Positions 35,059-47,704 of a stretch of DNA of 64,000 nt are shown here, in pieces; within the stretch, counting starts at the first letter, position 1, and the number at the start of each line of letters is the position of its first letter. The notes beneath the pieces are model-generated. The model ran no database searches. It was not told the DNA's origin and saw only the letters and a program-made list of their open reading frames with translations. Made by a program: the position numbers and the translations under genes. This DNA comes from Rhodobacteraceae bacterium XHP0102 (GTDB lineage Bacteria; Pseudomonadota; Alphaproteobacteria; Rhodobacterales; Rhodobacteraceae). The DNA is taken from NCBI GenBank assembly GCA_025751475.1, contig JAOWLD010000001.1, forward strand, positions 248,001 to 312,000, in the 5' to 3' direction.

Positions 35059-37391
35059 TCAGCCGTCAAAAGCGGCGGCTTTTTCGAGCTGAGGCGCGGT
35101 GGCGCACCATTTTCGATACGCAGGTCGATTTTGCCATCTTTGACCCCGACACGGACATTGCCGCCTTTGGCCAATTTGCCAAAAAGCAGTTCCTCAGCCA
35201 GTGGTTTCTTGATCTGCTCTTGGATCACACGGCCCAAGGGACGCGCACCCATCCGATCATCATAGCCCAAATCGGCCAGAAGTTCGGCAGCGGGCTTGGT
35301 CAACTCAATCGTGACATTGCGATCGAGAAGCTGTGCTTCGAGTTGCAAAACGAATTTCTCGACCACTTGCAAAATCACATCTTTTGGCAGCGCGCCAAAG
35401 CTGATCACCGCATCCAAACGGTTGCGGAACTCAGGCGTGAAGGTGCGCTCAATCGCGGCGGTGTCCTCACCCTCACGGCGGTCACGGCCAAAGCCGATGG
35501 CCGCCTTCGCCTGTTCGGCTGCGCCCGCGTTCGATGTCATGATTAAAACGACATTGCGGAAATCAACCGAACGCCCGTTGTGATCCGTCAAAGTGCCGTG
35601 ATCCATCACTTGCAAAAGGATGTTGAACACATCGGGATGCGCCTTTTCGATTTCGTCCAAGAGCAACACACAATGCGGATGCTGATCCACCCCATCTGTC
35701 AAAAGCCCACCTTGGTCAAAGCCGACATAGCCCGGAGGTGCGCCAATCAGGCGGGACACCGCGTGCTTCTCCATGTATTCGGACATATCGAAGCGCAGCA
35801 ACTCCACCCCAAGCGTGTCGGCCAATTGCTTGGCCACTTCGGTCTTGCCCACACCCGTGGGGCCAGCGAAGAGATAGTTTCCGATGGGCTTTTCAGGCTC
35901 ACGCAGACCCGCGCGCGCCAGTTTGATGGCGGAAGCCAAAGCCTCGATCGCTTTGTCTTGGCCAAATACAACGCGTTTGAGCGTTTTTTCCAGATCGCGC
36001 AGCACCTCGGCATCGTCTTTGGAGACGTTTTTCGGCGGGATTCGCGCGATTTTGGCCACCACGGCCTCGATTTCCTTCGGGCCGATGGTTTTGCGCCGTT
36101 TGCTGTCAGGCAGCAGATGCTGCGCGGCGCCCGCCTCATCAATCACGTCAATCGCCTTGTCAGGCAATTTGCGGTCATTGATATAGCGCGCAGCCAGTTC
36201 AACCGCCGTGCGGATCGCATCAGCGGTATATTTCACATCATGGTGGCTTTCAAAATAGGGTTTGAGGCCACGCAGGATTTTCACCGAATCTTCGACCGAT
36301 GGTTCATTGACGTCAATCTTCTGGAAGCGGCGCGATAGCGCGCGGTCTTTCTCGAAATGCTGACGGAATTCCTTGTAGGTGGTCGAACCCATGCAGCGCA
36401 GCTTGCCACCCTGCAGCGCGGGTTTCAGGAGGTTGGAGGCATCCATCGCGCCCCCTGAAGTCGCACCTGCCCCAATCACGGTATGGATTTCATCGATGAA
36501 CAAAACCGCGTCTGGGTGATCTTCCAACTCTTTGACCACAGCCTTGAGGCGCTCTTCGAAATCACCGCGATAGCGTGTCCCTGCCAACAAAGCCCCCATA
36601 TCAAGGGAGTAGATTGTGGATTTTGCCAGAACATCGGGTGTTTGACCCTCGACAATTTTTTTCGCAAGCCCCTCGGCAATGGCGGTTTTCCCAACGCCTG
36701 GATCACCCACCAACAGCGGGTTGTTTTTGCGGCGGCGGCAGAGCACCTGAATACACCGCTCCACCTCGTCATGACGTCCGATCAGAGGGTCAACATCGCC
36801 ATCATGGGCCTTTTTGTTCAGATCAACGCAGTATTTGGCGAGGGCGGACTCCTTGGCCTCCCCGCCTTCGGGCGGATTGCCACCTGTCTCGATCCCCTCA
36901 TCCATCGGGTCGGTCGCGCCTGATACAGGGCGGCTTTCGCCAAAGGACGGGTCTTTCGCCACACCATGCGCAATGAAATTCACAGCGTCATAACGGGTCA
37001 TATCCTGCTCTTGCAGGAAATAGGCGGCGTTCGATTCCCGTTCGGCAAAAATAGCAACCAGAACATTGGCCCCTGTCACTTCCGTCCGACCAGAAGATTG
37101 CACATGAATTGCGGCGCGCTGAATCACCCGCTGAAAGGCGGCTGTGGGCACCGCCTCCGATCCTTCGACATCGGTTTCAAGCGTGGCCAATTCTTCATCA
37201 ATGAAGGCGATCAAAGTTTCGCGTAACGCGTCAATATCGACACTGCAGGCGCGCATCACTTTGGCTGCGTCTGGCTCGTCCAGTAGGGCCAGCAATAGGT
37301 GTTCCAAGGTTGCCAATTCATGCTTGCGCGCATTTGCCTGCGCCAAAGCAGCGTGAATGGCCTGCTCTAGGGTATTTGAAAACGACGGCAC
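35055..37391 (-). CDS. clpA: ATP-dependent Clp protease ATP-binding subunit ClpA
   Basis: A 778-residue AAA+ unfoldase that feeds substrates to ClpP. The N domain (1-145) binds ClpS; D1 has [13 protein letters not shown] and D2 has [19 protein letters not shown], with the Clp signatures between. The ClpP-binding IGL-type loop is near [10 protein letters not shown]. The start is GTG 37391, with AAAGGAG at the right distance; an ATG 17 codons upstream lacks support. clpS is not next to it. The M23 peptidase gene follows by overlap. Confidence 0.95.
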   Translation of the reverse strand: MPSFSNTLEQAIHAALAQANARKHELATLEHLLLALLDEPDAAKVMRACSVDIDALRETLIAFIDEELATLETDVEGSEAVPTAAFQRVIQRAAIHVQSSGRTEVTGANVLVAIFAERESNAAYFLQEQDMTRYDAVNFIAHGVAKDPSFGESRPVSGATDPMDEGIETGGNPPEGGEAKESALAKYCVDLNKKAHDGDVDPLIGRHDEVERCIQVLCRRRKNNPLLVGDPGVGKTAIAEGLAKKIVEGQTPDVLAKSTIYSLDMGALLAGTRYRGDFEERLKAVVKELEDHPDAVLFIDEIHTVIGAGATSGGAMDASNLLKPALQGGKLRCMGSTTYKEFRQHFEKDRALSRRFQKIDVNEPSVEDSVKILRGLKPYFESHHDVKYTADAIRTAVELAARYINDRKLPDKAIDVIDEAGAAQHLLPDSKRRKTIGPKEIEAVVAKIARIPPKNVSKDDAEVLRDLEKTLKRVVFGQDKAIEALASAIKLARAGLREPEKPIGNYLFAGPTGVGKTEVAKQLADTLGVELLRFDMSEYMEKHAVSRLIGAPPGYVGFDQGGLLTDGVDQHPHCVLLLDEIEKAHPDVFNILLQVMDHGTLTDHNGRSVDFRNVVLIMTSNAGAAEQAKAAIGFGRDRREGEDTAAIERTFTPEFRNRLDAVISFGALPKDVILQVVEKFVLQLEAQLLDRNVTIELTKPAAELLADLGYDDRMGARPLGRVIQEQIKKPLAEELLFGKLAKGGNVRVGVKDGKIDLRIENGAPPRLSSKKPPLLTAE

Positions 37392-37447
37392 GATCAGTGC
37401 TCCTTTCGTTGCGGCCAGACAAGCCCGATGGGTTCGGCCCACCAGCG

Positions 37448-37519
37448 CTGAGTCTCAGCCATAGCCTCATGGTATTAAGCTTCGGTTTTATTTTGCCAGT
37501 TTCAAGCGAAACTTGAAAA
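37448..37519. promoter_or_regulatory. Two palindromes upstream of clpA
   Basis: GCTGAG-T-CTCAGC (37448-37460) is a perfect palindrome with a GAGTC (GANTC) core, the target of CcrM methylation. TTTCAAG-CGAAA-CTTGAAA (37501-37519) is a 7-base inverted repeat. Both lie 57-128 bases before the clpA start, where an operator would be expected. Confidence 0.4.
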
Positions 37520-37556
37520 AAAACAGCCGTTCAGCGCAATTTTGCCAGAGAATCAA

Positions 37557-38345
37557 TCAGAAGTGATCTTTGCGCCGTCTGATTTCAGCAAAGCATTCTG
37601 CATCGCTTGCGCCTTGCAGACCAAGCCGCGCTTTGAGTTCAGGATCACCCGCACGCAAAAAAGGATTGGTGTCCAATTCCAAGCCGAGCGGGCTTGGCAC
37701 AGTTGGCATCCCTTTGGCCCGCGCTGCATCAATGCGCGCCGCCCGCGCGCGCAACGCGGCATTTTCTGGATCAAGTGTCAGCGCAAAGCGTGCGTTTGAT
37801 TGCGTATATTCGTGACCCGAACAAACCAAAGTGTCCTTTGGCAACGCGGCTAATTTTGAAAGGCTGTCCCACATTTGCTCGGGCGTGCCCTCAAACAGAC
37901 GACCACAGCCTAAAGCCATCAAGCTATCAGCGGTGAACACCACCCCCGCTTGCGGGAAATGAACGGCAATATGGCCGATTGTGTGGCCTGACACATCCAG
38001 CACCGTGCCGCGCAAGGCGCCGATTTGGACCACATCCCCCTGTGCGAGTGCGCGATCCAAGGGGGGCAAACGATGACTGTCTGCCGCGGCACCCCAAACG
38101 GTCAGGGGGCCGTTCACAGCCGCACGTAAATCAGGCAGGCCATCGACATGATCCCAGTGGTGATGGGTCAGCAACACATCGGTGATGGACCAGTCGCGCC
38201 GGGCGCATTCGGCGATGATCGGTGCGGCCTCTGGCACATCAACAATCAAGGTCTGCCCCGTATCGCGCAGGTGCAATGCGAAGGCGTAATTGTCCGTCAA
38301 GCAAGGAATTGTCACGATTTCGGTGGCACATTGGGGGTCTGGCAT
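37557..38345 (-). CDS. gloB: Hydroxyacylglutathione hydrolase (glyoxalase II)
   Basis: A 262-residue metallo-beta-lactamase fold enzyme that hydrolyses S-lactoylglutathione to lactate and glutathione. The metal motif is [11 protein letters not shown] (T-H-x-H-x-D-H), with [13 protein letters not shown] and [16 protein letters not shown] supplying the other ligands and the glutathione site. The C-terminal domain is typical. ATG 38345 has AAGGAG; the open frame extends 12 codons upstream. It is divergent from the methyltransferase gene with 75 bases between. Confidence 0.94.
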   Translation of the reverse strand: MPDPQCATEIVTIPCLTDNYAFALHLRDTGQTLIVDVPEAAPIIAECARRDWSITDVLLTHHHWDHVDGLPDLRAAVNGPLTVWGAAADSHRLPPLDRALAQGDVVQIGALRGTVLDVSGHTIGHIAVHFPQAGVVFTADSLMALGCGRLFEGTPEQMWDSLSKLAALPKDTLVCSGHEYTQSNARFALTLDPENAALRARAARIDAARAKGMPTVPSPLGLELDTNPFLRAGDPELKARLGLQGASDAECFAEIRRRKDHF

Positions 38346-38420
38346 GGCAATCTCCTTGGGCGCTCGATGAGAGCGCGGCACAGTCGGTGCCTAGACAAGC
38401 GCAGGACAAAGGCTTTTGCA

Positions 38421-39209
38421 ATGCATCTCGATGTGGTGGATTTGCGACATTTCTACTATCGGACTCGATTGGGCCGCATTGCCCAAAAAGCCGTGCGTGA
38501 CGCCATGCTATCCTTGTGGCCGAATGTGACGGGGCAAAGCGTGGTTGGGTTTGGTTTTGCTGTGCCACTTCTGCGCCCCTATTTGGAACAATCGCGCCGC
38601 GTGATCGGGTTGATGCCACAAGGCCAAGGGGTGATGCCTTGGCCAGCAGGGATGCCCAATGTGGCGGCGCTTTGTGACGATGCGCTTTGGCCCCTTCCCG
38701 AAGGTTTCGCGGATCGTCTGGTGATGTTGCATGGTCTGGAGACCAGCGATGATCCTGCATCCTTGTTGGACGAGGCATCCCGCACGCTTGGGGCGGGGGG
38801 GCGTGCGCTGTTTGTGGTGCCCAATCGTGGGGGATTATGGGCGCGCAGCGATGCAACCCCGTTCGGCTATGGGCGGCCTTACAGCCTGTCACAGTTGGAG
38901 GCGCAACTGCGTCATCATGGGTTTGTCCCAGAACGCCACCGTGCCGCACTTTTTGCCCCGCCAAGTCACGCGCGGTTCTGGCTGAGATCCGCCGATGTGA
39001 TGGAGCGGGCGGGACGGTGGATCAGTTCAAACCATGCGGGTGGGGTGATTATGGTCGAAGCGAGCAAGCAGGTCTTTGCCCCGACCAATCGCGGCCATGC
39101 CGCGCGGGTGCGCAATCCGCTGCGCATTTTGGACGGGGTGCCAAGCCCCGCAACGGGCCGTGTGCGCCGTCAAAATCGTCTGATTATTTCGCAGATGCAG
39201 AATCGCTAA
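38421..39209 (+). CDS. SAM-dependent methyltransferase-like protein
   Basis: A 262-residue class I methyltransferase-like protein. The fold is recognisable from [15 protein letters not shown] (SAM loop region, with a degenerate glycine pattern), [23 protein letters not shown] (acidic strand and catalytic strand) and [23 protein letters not shown]. The Gly-rich motif is weak, so catalytic activity is not certain. The divergent gloB neighbour is a common partner in Rhodobacterales. AAAGG lies ten bases before ATG 38421. The 294 bases after it, before atpH, show only a weak CCACC/GGTGG hairpin and the likely atp promoter. Confidence 0.8.
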   Translation: MHLDVVDLRHFYYRTRLGRIAQKAVRDAMLSLWPNVTGQSVVGFGFAVPLLRPYLEQSRRVIGLMPQGQGVMPWPAGMPNVAALCDDALWPLPEGFADRLVMLHGLETSDDPASLLDEASRTLGAGGRALFVVPNRGGLWARSDATPFGYGRPYSLSQLEAQLRHHGFVPERHRAALFAPPSHARFWLRSADVMERAGRWISSNHAGGVIMVEASKQVFAPTNRGHAARVRNPLRILDGVPSPATGRVRRQNRLIISQMQNR

Positions 39210-39503
39210 ATCCACCAATCAGGTGGGCCGAAGGCGTTTGGCGGTGAAAAAGAGGAGAATTTCTGCCCTTGGGGCGTGTTTTTTTCAGCTTCAAAGCGTC
39301 GCAGATTGCTGAACTTTTCACTAAGCTCCGAAAAAACAAAGGTTTTGCCAAAATACTGTTTGCGCCATCGGCGGTTGCAGCAATTAAAACCCTCTGCTAA
39401 ACGACCGCAAAATCTGAGGAGCAGCGACCCAGCTTGGGTGCGCAGACGAACTGCTCGGGCGTGGTCCTCACGCTGCCCGAGCCAAAATGTTGAAAGGGTG
39501 GAC

Positions 39504-40064
39504 GTGTCTGAATCGGCTTCGATCTCTACGGGTATTGCTGCGCGATATGCGACAGCGATGTTCGACCTGGCCAGCGAGGCGGCTGCGATTGACGCGCTTG
39601 CGAAAGATGTTGATGCGCTCGAAGCGGCCCTTGCGACAAGCGCCGATTTGCGTGACCTGATTTCCTCCCCGATTTACCGCCGTGACGAGGCACAGGCCGC
39701 CATCGGTGCTGTGGCCAAAGCAATGAAGCTTGGCATGGTGGCAACCAACACGTTGCAAGTGATGGCCCAAAAGCGCCGCCTGTTCACATTGCCCTTGGTC
39801 TTGCGCGGCGTGCGCGAACAAATCGCACAGAGCCGCGGTGAAATGACAGCCGAGGTTGTTTCGGCCAAGGCGCTGACGAAAACCCAAGCGGATAAGCTGG
39901 CAAAAGCCGTTTCAGCCTCCGTTGGTAAAAAGATCAATCTGAATGCGACCGTTGATGAAAGCCTCATTGGCGGTCTTATTGTAAAGGTTGGCTCGAAGAT
40001 GATCGATAGCTCGATCCGCTCCAAGCTCAACTCCCTCCAGAACACCATGAAAGAGGTCGGATAA
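39504..40064 (+). CDS. atpH: ATP synthase F1 delta subunit
   Basis: A 186-residue delta subunit, the link between the F1 head and the peripheral stalk. The N-terminal six-helix domain begins [17 protein letters not shown]; the C-terminal part has the strand region [23 protein letters not shown], the ATP synthase delta signature. The start is GTG 39504 with AAAGGGTGG in front; the frame is open from further upstream, but without family similarity. Its TAA overlaps atpA (TAATG). Confidence 0.94.
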   Translation: MSESASISTGIAARYATAMFDLASEAAAIDALAKDVDALEAALATSADLRDLISSPIYRRDEAQAAIGAVAKAMKLGMVATNTLQVMAQKRRLFTLPLVLRGVREQIAQSRGEMTAEVVSAKALTKTQADKLAKAVSASVGKKINLNATVDESLIGGLIVKVGSKMIDSSIRSKLNSLQNTMKEVG

Positions 40065-41602
40065 TGGCGATCCAAGCTGCAGAGATTTCCGCGATCCTGA
40101 AGGAACAAATCAAAGGTTTCGGTCAGGATGCCGAAGTGGCCGAAGTTGGCCGCGTGCTGAGTGTTGGCGATGGGATCGCCCGCGTTCACGGGCTTGATAA
40201 TGTGCAAGCTGGCGAAATGGTTGAATTCCCTGGCGGGATTATGGGCATGGCCCTCAACCTTGAATCCGACAACGTAGGTGTCGTGATCTTCGGCTCGGAC
40301 CGTGACATCAAAGAAGGTGACACGGTTAAGCGCACCAATTCGATCGTGGACGTGCCTGCTGGCCCAGAACTTCTGGGTCGCGTTGTGGATGGCCTTGGCA
40401 ATCCGCTGGATGGCAAAGGCCCGCTCAAGGCAAAAGAACGCCGCGTTGCGGACGTCAAAGCCCCTGGCATCATTCCGCGCAAATCGGTGCATGAGCCAAT
40501 GGCGACTGGCCTCAAAGCCGTTGACGCGATGATCCCGATTGGCCGTGGCCAGCGCGAATTGATCATTGGTGACCGTCAGACGGGCAAGACCGCCGTGGCA
40601 TTGGACGCAATTCTGAACCAGAAAAGCTACAACGAAGCCGCGGGCGATGACGAAAGCAAAAAACTTTATTGTATCTATGTTGCGGTTGGCCAAAAGCGCT
40701 CGACTGTGGCGCAGTTGGTGAAGAAGCTGGAAGAGACAGGCGCGATTGAATATTCAATCGTGGTCGCCGCGACCGCTTCGGATCCTGCACCGATGCAGTT
40801 CCTTGCACCATATTCCGCAACCGCGATGGCAGAATATTTCCGTGACAATGGCAAGCACGCGCTGATCATCTATGATGACCTCTCCAAGCAAGCTGTGGCC
40901 TATCGCCAGATGTCCCTGCTGCTGCGCCGTCCTCCAGGTCGTGAAGCCTATCCTGGTGACGTTTTCTACCTCCACTCTCGTTTGTTGGAGCGTTCTGCGA
41001 AGCTGAACGAAGATTTGGGCGCAGGGTCTTTGACCGCATTGCCCGTGATCGAAACCCAAGGTGGTGACGTTTCGGCCTTTATTCCAACGAACGTGATTTC
41101 GATCACGGATGGCCAGATCTTCCTTGAAACCGATTTGTTCTATCAGGGTATTCGCCCTGCTGTGAACACAGGTCTATCGGTGTCTCGCGTGGGCTCTTCG
41201 GCCCAGACCAATGCGATGAAATCGGTGGCAGGTTCGGTGAAACTCGAATTGGCGCAATATCGTGAAATGGCGGCCTTTGCGCAGTTTGGGTCTGATCTGG
41301 ACGCGGCAACACAGCGCTTGCTGAACCGTGGTGCGCGCTTGACCGAGTTGATGAAGCAGTCGCAGTATGCACCGCTGACGAACGCGGAAATCGTATGCGT
41401 GATCTTTGCGGGGATCTCAGGCTTCCTTGACAAGATCGCCGTGCGCGAGGTTGGTCGCTTTGAGCAAGGTCTGCTTCAGCATTTGCGCGGTAAGCACAAA
41501 GACGTTCTTGATTGGATCACCAATGACGATCCAAAGATCAAGGGTGATGCAGCCGACCGACTGAAGGCCGTCATCGAAGAATTCGCCGCAGATTTCTCGT
41601 AA
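40064..41602 (+). CDS. atpA: ATP synthase F1 alpha subunit
   Basis: A 512-residue non-catalytic nucleotide-binding subunit of F1. P-loop [15 protein letters not shown], the alpha signature [20 protein letters not shown] and the arginine-finger region [17 protein letters not shown] are all intact. Length is standard. Second gene of atpHAGDC; F0 genes are elsewhere, as usual in alphaproteobacteria. Confidence 0.99.
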   Translation: MAIQAAEISAILKEQIKGFGQDAEVAEVGRVLSVGDGIARVHGLDNVQAGEMVEFPGGIMGMALNLESDNVGVVIFGSDRDIKEGDTVKRTNSIVDVPAGPELLGRVVDGLGNPLDGKGPLKAKERRVADVKAPGIIPRKSVHEPMATGLKAVDAMIPIGRGQRELIIGDRQTGKTAVALDAILNQKSYNEAAGDDESKKLYCIYVAVGQKRSTVAQLVKKLEETGAIEYSIVVAATASDPAPMQFLAPYSATAMAEYFRDNGKHALIIYDDLSKQAVAYRQMSLLLRRPPGREAYPGDVFYLHSRLLERSAKLNEDLGAGSLTALPVIETQGGDVSAFIPTNVISITDGQIFLETDLFYQGIRPAVNTGLSVSRVGSSAQTNAMKSVAGSVKLELAQYREMAAFAQFGSDLDAATQRLLNRGARLTELMKQSQYAPLTNAEIVCVIFAGISGFLDKIAVREVGRFEQGLLQHLRGKHKDVLDWITNDDPKIKGDAADRLKAVIEEFAADFS

Positions 41603-41614
41603 GGGGACGGGTTT

Positions 41615-42493
41615 ATGCCAAGTCTCAAGGATCTGAAAACACGGATCGAGTCGGTCAAATCGACCCGCAAGATCACCAAGGCCATGCAGATGGTGGCCGC
41701 TGCGAAACTGCGCCGTGCGCAGGACGCGGCCGAAGCTGCGCGGCCCTATGCCGATAAAATGGCAGCGGTGGTTGGCGGTTTGGCCGCTTCGGTTGGCGGT
41801 TCTGACGGTGCGCCACGCCTATTGGCAGGCACGGGTCAAGATCAAACGCATTTGCTTGTCGTGATGACAGCGGAGCGTGGTTTGTGCGGTGGGTTCAATT
41901 CATCCATCGTCCGTATGGCCAAAGCGCGTATTGCCCAACTGATCGCGCAGGGCAAAACCGTAAAGGTGCTGACCGTTGGCAAAAAGGGGCGCGAACAGTT
42001 GCGCCGTGACTATGCGAACCTTTTGATTGGTCACGTTGACCTATCGGAAGTGAAGCGCGTGGGTTATGAAAACGCGGCAACCATCGCAAAAGATGTCATG
42101 GCACGCTTTGACGCGGGCGAATTTGATGTCGCTACCATCTTCTACAACCGCTTCCAGTCGGTGATTTCCCAAATCCCAACTGCGCAGCAAGTCATCCCTG
42201 CTGTGTTTGAGGATGCCGCAGAAGATGCCGGGGCAGAAACCCCCTATGATTACGAACCTTCCGAAGAGGCAATCCTATCTGATCTGTTGCCAATTGGCGT
42301 GACAACGCAGATCTTTACCGCCCTTCTGGAAAACGCAGCTTCGGAGCAGGGCGCGCGGATGTCCGCAATGGATAACGCAACGCGCAATGCTGGCGATATG
42401 ATAGACAAATTGACGATTGAGTTTAACCGTTCGCGTCAGGCTGTCATCACCAATGAGTTGATTGAAATTATCTCGGGCGCGGAAGCGCTCTAA
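41615..42493 (+). CDS. atpG: ATP synthase F1 gamma subunit
   Basis: A 292-residue rotor shaft subunit. The N-terminal helix [19 protein letters not shown] and the C-terminal helix with signature [19 protein letters not shown] form the coiled-coil shaft; [19 protein letters not shown] is the central domain start. A small insert ([16 protein letters not shown]) sits before the C-terminal helix, as in relatives. 12 bases separate it from atpA and 18 from atpD. Confidence 0.98.
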   Translation: MPSLKDLKTRIESVKSTRKITKAMQMVAAAKLRRAQDAAEAARPYADKMAAVVGGLAASVGGSDGAPRLLAGTGQDQTHLLVVMTAERGLCGGFNSSIVRMAKARIAQLIAQGKTVKVLTVGKKGREQLRRDYANLLIGHVDLSEVKRVGYENAATIAKDVMARFDAGEFDVATIFYNRFQSVISQIPTAQQVIPAVFEDAAEDAGAETPYDYEPSEEAILSDLLPIGVTTQIFTALLENAASEQGARMSAMDNATRNAGDMIDKLTIEFNRSRQAVITNELIEIISGAEAL

Positions 42494-43936
<1,443 letters not shown>

Positions 43937-43948
43937 TAGGAGGGCCGA

Positions 43949-44365
43949 ATGGCCGAAGCGTTCAAATTTGATCTCGTCTCTCCTGAGCGCCGCTTGGCGT
44001 CATTGGACGCGACAGAGGTGCAAATCCCAGCGGCAGGGGGTGATCTGACGGCGATGGCAAACCATGCGCCCACGATCACAACCCTGCGTCCGGGCTTGCT
44101 CCAAGTCACGCATTCGGGCGGTCAGGATGACTACATCGTTTTGGGTGGGTTCGTTGAGATCAGCGGCGAAAAGGTGACCGTTCTTGCGGAGCGTGCTTTG
44201 CCCCGCGCCGAAGTGACCAAAGCACTCCATGCTGAAATGGTGGAGGAGTATCGCCAAGCGCATGAAGCAGCCAAAGCAAACGCTGCGGTTGATCCGACCC
44301 TTGTTGATGACGCAGCCAAGCGCCTCTCGGATATGGAGGCGTTGGGGGATCACATCACTGCGTGA
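43949..44365 (+). CDS. atpC: ATP synthase F1 epsilon subunit
   Basis: A 138-residue epsilon subunit. The N-terminal beta-sandwich ([29 protein letters not shown]) is intact and a C-terminal helical part follows, in which regulation of hydrolysis occurs. GGAGGG precedes the start. A strong terminator 30 bases downstream closes the operon. Confidence 0.97.
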   Translation: MAEAFKFDLVSPERRLASLDATEVQIPAAGGDLTAMANHAPTITTLRPGLLQVTHSGGQDDYIVLGGFVEISGEKVTVLAERALPRAEVTKALHAEMVEEYRQAHEAAKANAAVDPTLVDDAAKRLSDMEALGDHITA

Positions 44366-44394
44366 TGTCCGCCGCGGCAGGGCCAAAATTAAGG

Positions 44395-44426
44395 AAGGCG
44401 CGCCAGAAGAAAGGCGCGCCTTTTTT
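44395..44426 (+). terminator. Intrinsic terminator of the atp operon
   Basis: AAGGCGCGCC pairs with GGCGCGCCTT around an eight-base A-rich loop, and six T follow. It lies between the convergent atpC and prs genes. Confidence 0.93.
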
Positions 44427-44469
44427 CATGGACGCGCCTTGTATAGTCTGGCTCGAAAACGTAAGGCGC

Positions 44470-45498
44470 TTAACGGCCCCACATCCCGTTGGGATATAGC
44501 CCCTCGTAAATCGGCACGAGCGTTTCTGTCTCAAACAGGGATGACACGCTGGTGCCGTTCCAAATGTTCAATATGGCCTGTGCGAACATCGGTGCGGTTG
44601 GAACGATGCGGATATTGGCGCAGGTTTTGACGGCTGTTGTTGGCTCGATCGTATCGGTGATGACCAAGGATTTCATCACCGATTTACTGACACGCTCGAC
44701 CGCGGGGCCAGACATCACCCCATGCGTGATATAGGCGTGCACCTCTGTGGCGCCGTGTTCCATCAGCACCTCGGCGGCTTTGCACAATGTGCCCGCCGTG
44801 TCGCAAATATCATCCACGATCAAGCACCGCTTGCCCTCGACATTCCCGATCACGGTCATCTCTGCAATCTCACCAGGCTTTTCGCGGCGCTTGTCTACGA
44901 TGGCCAAAGGTGCGCCGATCCGTGTGGCAAGTTCCCTTGCGCGGGCCACCCCGCCCACATCGGGCGAAATCACCATGACGTCATCCACCTTGCCCTCGAA
45001 TTGGTGCAAGATATCCAGCGCGAAAATGGGGCTGGCATATAGATTATCTACGGGGATATCGAAAAAGCCTTGGATCTGGGCGGCGTGCAAATCCATCGTC
45101 AACACCCGCTCAACCCCGCCTTCCGCGATCAGATTGGCCACCAGTTTCGCGGAAATCGGCGTGCGCGCTTTGGTGCGGCGATCTTGGCGGGCGTATCCAA
45201 AATAGGGGATCACGGCCGTGATGCGCGCGGCAGATGAACGGCGCAGCGCATCGGCGATGATCAACAGCTCCATCAAATTGTCATTGGCGGGTTTTGAGGT
45301 GGGCTGAACGATGAACATATCTTCACCGCGCACGTTCTCGTAAACTTCAACAAATATCTCTTGGTCGTTGAACCGCTCAACGCGGGCATCCACAAGACCG
45401 ACTTTCATTCCCCGATGCATCGACATCCGTTTGGCGATGGTCTTGGCCAATTCGGGGTTTGCATTACCAGAAATCAATTTGGGGTCTGAGGCGCTCAT
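44470..45498 (-). CDS. prs: Ribose-phosphate pyrophosphokinase
   Basis: A 342-residue PRPP synthase, which makes PRPP for nucleotides, His and Trp. The ATP site has FNDQEIFVE and [14 protein letters not shown], and the PRPP-binding loop is [15 protein letters not shown]. It is about 25 residues longer than the E. coli enzyme, owing to extra residues near both ends. ATG 45498 is used; an ATG 22 codons upstream gives no family match. Confidence 0.96.
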   Translation of the reverse strand: MSASDPKLISGNANPELAKTIAKRMSMHRGMKVGLVDARVERFNDQEIFVEVYENVRGEDMFIVQPTSKPANDNLMELLIIADALRRSSAARITAVIPYFGYARQDRRTKARTPISAKLVANLIAEGGVERVLTMDLHAAQIQGFFDIPVDNLYASPIFALDILHQFEGKVDDVMVISPDVGGVARARELATRIGAPLAIVDKRREKPGEIAEMTVIGNVEGKRCLIVDDICDTAGTLCKAAEVLMEHGATEVHAYITHGVMSGPAVERVSKSVMKSLVITDTIEPTTAVKTCANIRIVPTAPMFAQAILNIWNGTSVSSLFETETLVPIYEGLYPNGMWGR

Positions 45499-45603
45499 CT
45501 TTTTGCAAAGTCCTTGATCTGTGCAGGGGCGCGCCCCATCTGGCGCGTTGACACCCCCTAGCACTCAGGCCAACGTGACGCAAAGCCAAAAAGGAACCGC
45601 GAA

Positions 45604-46203
45604 ATGTCGCATATTGATTATTATTTCTCGACCATCTCCCCTTACACCTATTTGGCAGGACTGCGGCTTGAGGAAATCGCGGCGTCTCACGGGGCGACAA
45701 TTCGGTATCGACCCTTGGACATTATCGCGCTTTTCGCGCGCACGGGCGGGACACCACCCGCGCAGCGCCACCCTGCGCGGCAGGCCTATCGGCTTCAAGA
45801 ATTGGCGCGCTGGTCTAAGAAGACGGGGCTCGCCCTCACGCAGAAGCCCGCATTTTTTCCAACCAATTCTGCGCCATCCTCCTATGCGATCATTGCCGCG
45901 CAAAATGAGGGTGGGGGGGATTTGGCCGAATTGGTCCACGGGTTCACGCGTGCGGTGTGGCGTGAGGAAAAGAATATCGCAGAAGATGATGTGATCCGCG
46001 CCGCTTTGACTGCGGCAGGGTTTGATGCTGACCTTGCGGATCGTGGGCTTTTATCGGGCGCTGAGGAATATGCCGCCAACCTAGAAGCCGCGGTCGAGGC
46101 GGGTGTTTTCGGCGCGCCCTTCTACGTGGTGGATGGGGTCACGCATTTCTGGGGCCAAGACCGGCTGGACGATTTGGCACTTCATCTAGAGGGCAAGCTT
46201 TAG
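45604..46203 (+). CDS. 2-hydroxychromene-2-carboxylate isomerase family protein (DsbA-like fold)
   Basis: A 199-residue thioredoxin-fold protein of the GST-kappa/HCCA isomerase group. The start IDYYFSTISPYTYLAG has Ser in place of the Cys of DsbA, which is where glutathione binds. The C-terminal part GVFGAPFYVVDGVTHFWGQDRLDDL is the cis-Pro region and family end. The natural substrate is unknown; aromatic degradation genes are not nearby. AAAAAGGAA precedes the ATG. Its TAG interlocks with the ltaE stop (TTAG at 46200-46203). Confidence 0.88.
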   Translation: MSHIDYYFSTISPYTYLAGLRLEEIAASHGATIRYRPLDIIALFARTGGTPPAQRHPARQAYRLQELARWSKKTGLALTQKPAFFPTNSAPSSYAIIAAQNEGGGDLAELVHGFTRAVWREEKNIAEDDVIRAALTAAGFDADLADRGLLSGAEEYAANLEAAVEAGVFGAPFYVVDGVTHFWGQDRLDDLALHLEGKL

Positions 46204-47255
46204 CCCGCCTTAAAGCAGTCCAATAGGTTCTGCACCTTTTCAGGCGTGCAGGACCAATCCGTCACAAGGCGGCAAAGGATCAATTCATCTTCTGGCCCCT
46301 CAAGCGAAGCATTGAACGGAAACAGGTAATATTGCGCACCCTCCGCAAAGGCGCGTTTATGGGCCGCGCGGGGCAGATGCGCAAAGAGCATATTGCCCGC
46401 GGGTTCATGCGCGATATGCACCCCCTCGATCTGCGCCAGTCCTGCCCGCAATTCAGCCATGCGGGCATTGGCGGATTGCGCCAAACGCAGCCAGAGATCA
46501 TCGCGCGTATAGGCCTCCATCTGCGCAGAGAGAAAGCGGTGCTTTGACCAAAGATGTGCGCCGCGCTTGCGGCGCAATTCAAATTCCCACGCCTTTTCAG
46601 GGTCGAACAGGATCACGGCCTCAACACCCATGCAGCCATTTTTTGTGCCGCCAAAGCTGACCGCATCCACGCCTGCCTTCCACGTCATCTGAGCAGGGCG
46701 ACAGCCAAGTGCGGCACAGGCATTGGCAAAGCGCGCGCCATCAAGATGGACGGGCAGGTTGTAGGATTTTGCCACATCACTCAGCGCCTTGATCTCAGCC
46801 AGGCTATAGGCGGTGCCGACTTCGGTGATATTGGTCAGGCTGACAGGACCGCGCTGCATTCCATGCACGCCCTTGTCACCTGTATGTGCAATCACCTGCG
46901 CCAAGCCATCGGGGAGCATCTTGCCGCCTTCGCCCTCTACCAAGGCCAATTTTGCACCATTGGCAAAGAATTCGGGCGCGCCGCATTCGTCCTCCTCGAT
47001 ATGGGCGATGCGATGGCAGAAGATCGCCTGCCACGGCTGAACCATGACCGACAGGGCCAAGGCATTGGCCGCAGTGCCTGTGCTGACGAGATACACGGCC
47101 GCCTCGGGGGCCTCAAAAAGCGTGCGGATGGATTGGCGCACGCGTGCCATGGCATCATCCGCGCCATAGGGCATGGCATAGCCCTCATTGGCCGCTGCAA
47201 TGGCCGCAATCACCTCTGGATGGGCGGGGCCTGTGTTGTCGGAGGCAAAGTTCAT
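46200..47255 (-). CDS. ltaE: Low-specificity L-threonine aldolase family enzyme
   Basis: A 351-residue fold-type I PLP enzyme that cleaves L-threonine or related beta-hydroxy amino acids to glycine and an aldehyde. PLP-phosphate motif STGTAANALAL, VHLDGARFANA (Asp and Arg near the ring) and the PLP Lys in VSFGGTKNGCMGVEA are visible. It is the last gene of ribF-ycgN-ltaE, overlapping ycgN by ATGA. A beta-eliminating lyase activity is an alternative. Confidence 0.9.
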   Translation of the reverse strand: MNFASDNTGPAHPEVIAAIAAANEGYAMPYGADDAMARVRQSIRTLFEAPEAAVYLVSTGTAANALALSVMVQPWQAIFCHRIAHIEEDECGAPEFFANGAKLALVEGEGGKMLPDGLAQVIAHTGDKGVHGMQRGPVSLTNITEVGTAYSLAEIKALSDVAKSYNLPVHLDGARFANACAALGCRPAQMTWKAGVDAVSFGGTKNGCMGVEAVILFDPEKAWEFELRRKRGAHLWSKHRFLSAQMEAYTRDDLWLRLAQSANARMAELRAGLAQIEGVHIAHEPAGNMLFAHLPRAAHKRAFAEGAQYYLFPFNASLEGPEDELILCRLVTDWSCTPEKVQNLLDCFKAG

Positions 47256-47704
47256 AATCCTGGCTCCTCGATGATGTAATCTTCCCAGTCTTCTTCGGGA
47301 ATGTCGAATTCGGCAACGGTGATCCCGCGCGCGGAGATGCCCGCCTGATGCACCGTTTCAGGATCGCCAGAAACGAGCGGGTGCCACCAAAACAGATCTT
47401 TGCCCTCATGTAGCAAGCGATAGGCGCAGGTTTCTGGCATGAAATAGGCCACATCGGCCATGCTCTCTGCGGTCAGTTGGATGCATTCTGGCACAAGGGT
47501 TTTGCGGATCGCGTATTGTCCGCATCTGCAGCTTGCATCATCGAACAGCCGACAGGCAACCCGCGTCAACGCCACTTCGCCTGTATCGGCATCTTCTAGC
47601 TTGTTGAGGCAGCATTTGCCGCATCCGTCACAGAGGCTTTCCCATTCCCCTGCCGACATCTCGGCCAAGGATTTGCGTTTCCAAAAGGGGGCTTTCTTGA
47701 TCAT
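47252..47704 (-). CDS. YcgN/UPF0260 family cysteine-cluster protein
   Basis: A 150-residue protein of the YcgN (UPF0260) family with a conserved Cys cluster: CDGCGKCCLNKLED near residues 23-36, then VACRLFDDASCRCGQY, PECIQL and PETCAYRLL. The pattern suggests a zinc or Fe-S site (CxxCxxCC type). Its function is not known. It overlaps both ribF upstream and ltaE downstream by four bases, so all three are one translation unit. Confidence 0.9.
   Translation of the reverse strand: MIKKAPFWKRKSLAEMSAGEWESLCDGCGKCCLNKLEDADTGEVALTRVACRLFDDASCRCGQYAIRKTLVPECIQLTAESMADVAYFMPETCAYRLLHEGKDLFWWHPLVSGDPETVHQAGISARGITVAEFDIPEEDWEDYIIEEPGL

Noticed and set aside
37501-37519. Hairpin TTTCAAG/CTTGAAA read as a terminator
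   Set aside because: On the plus strand the hairpin is followed by A, and on the minus strand the T-run comes before it, so it cannot act as an intrinsic terminator of either neighbour; kept as a possible operator.
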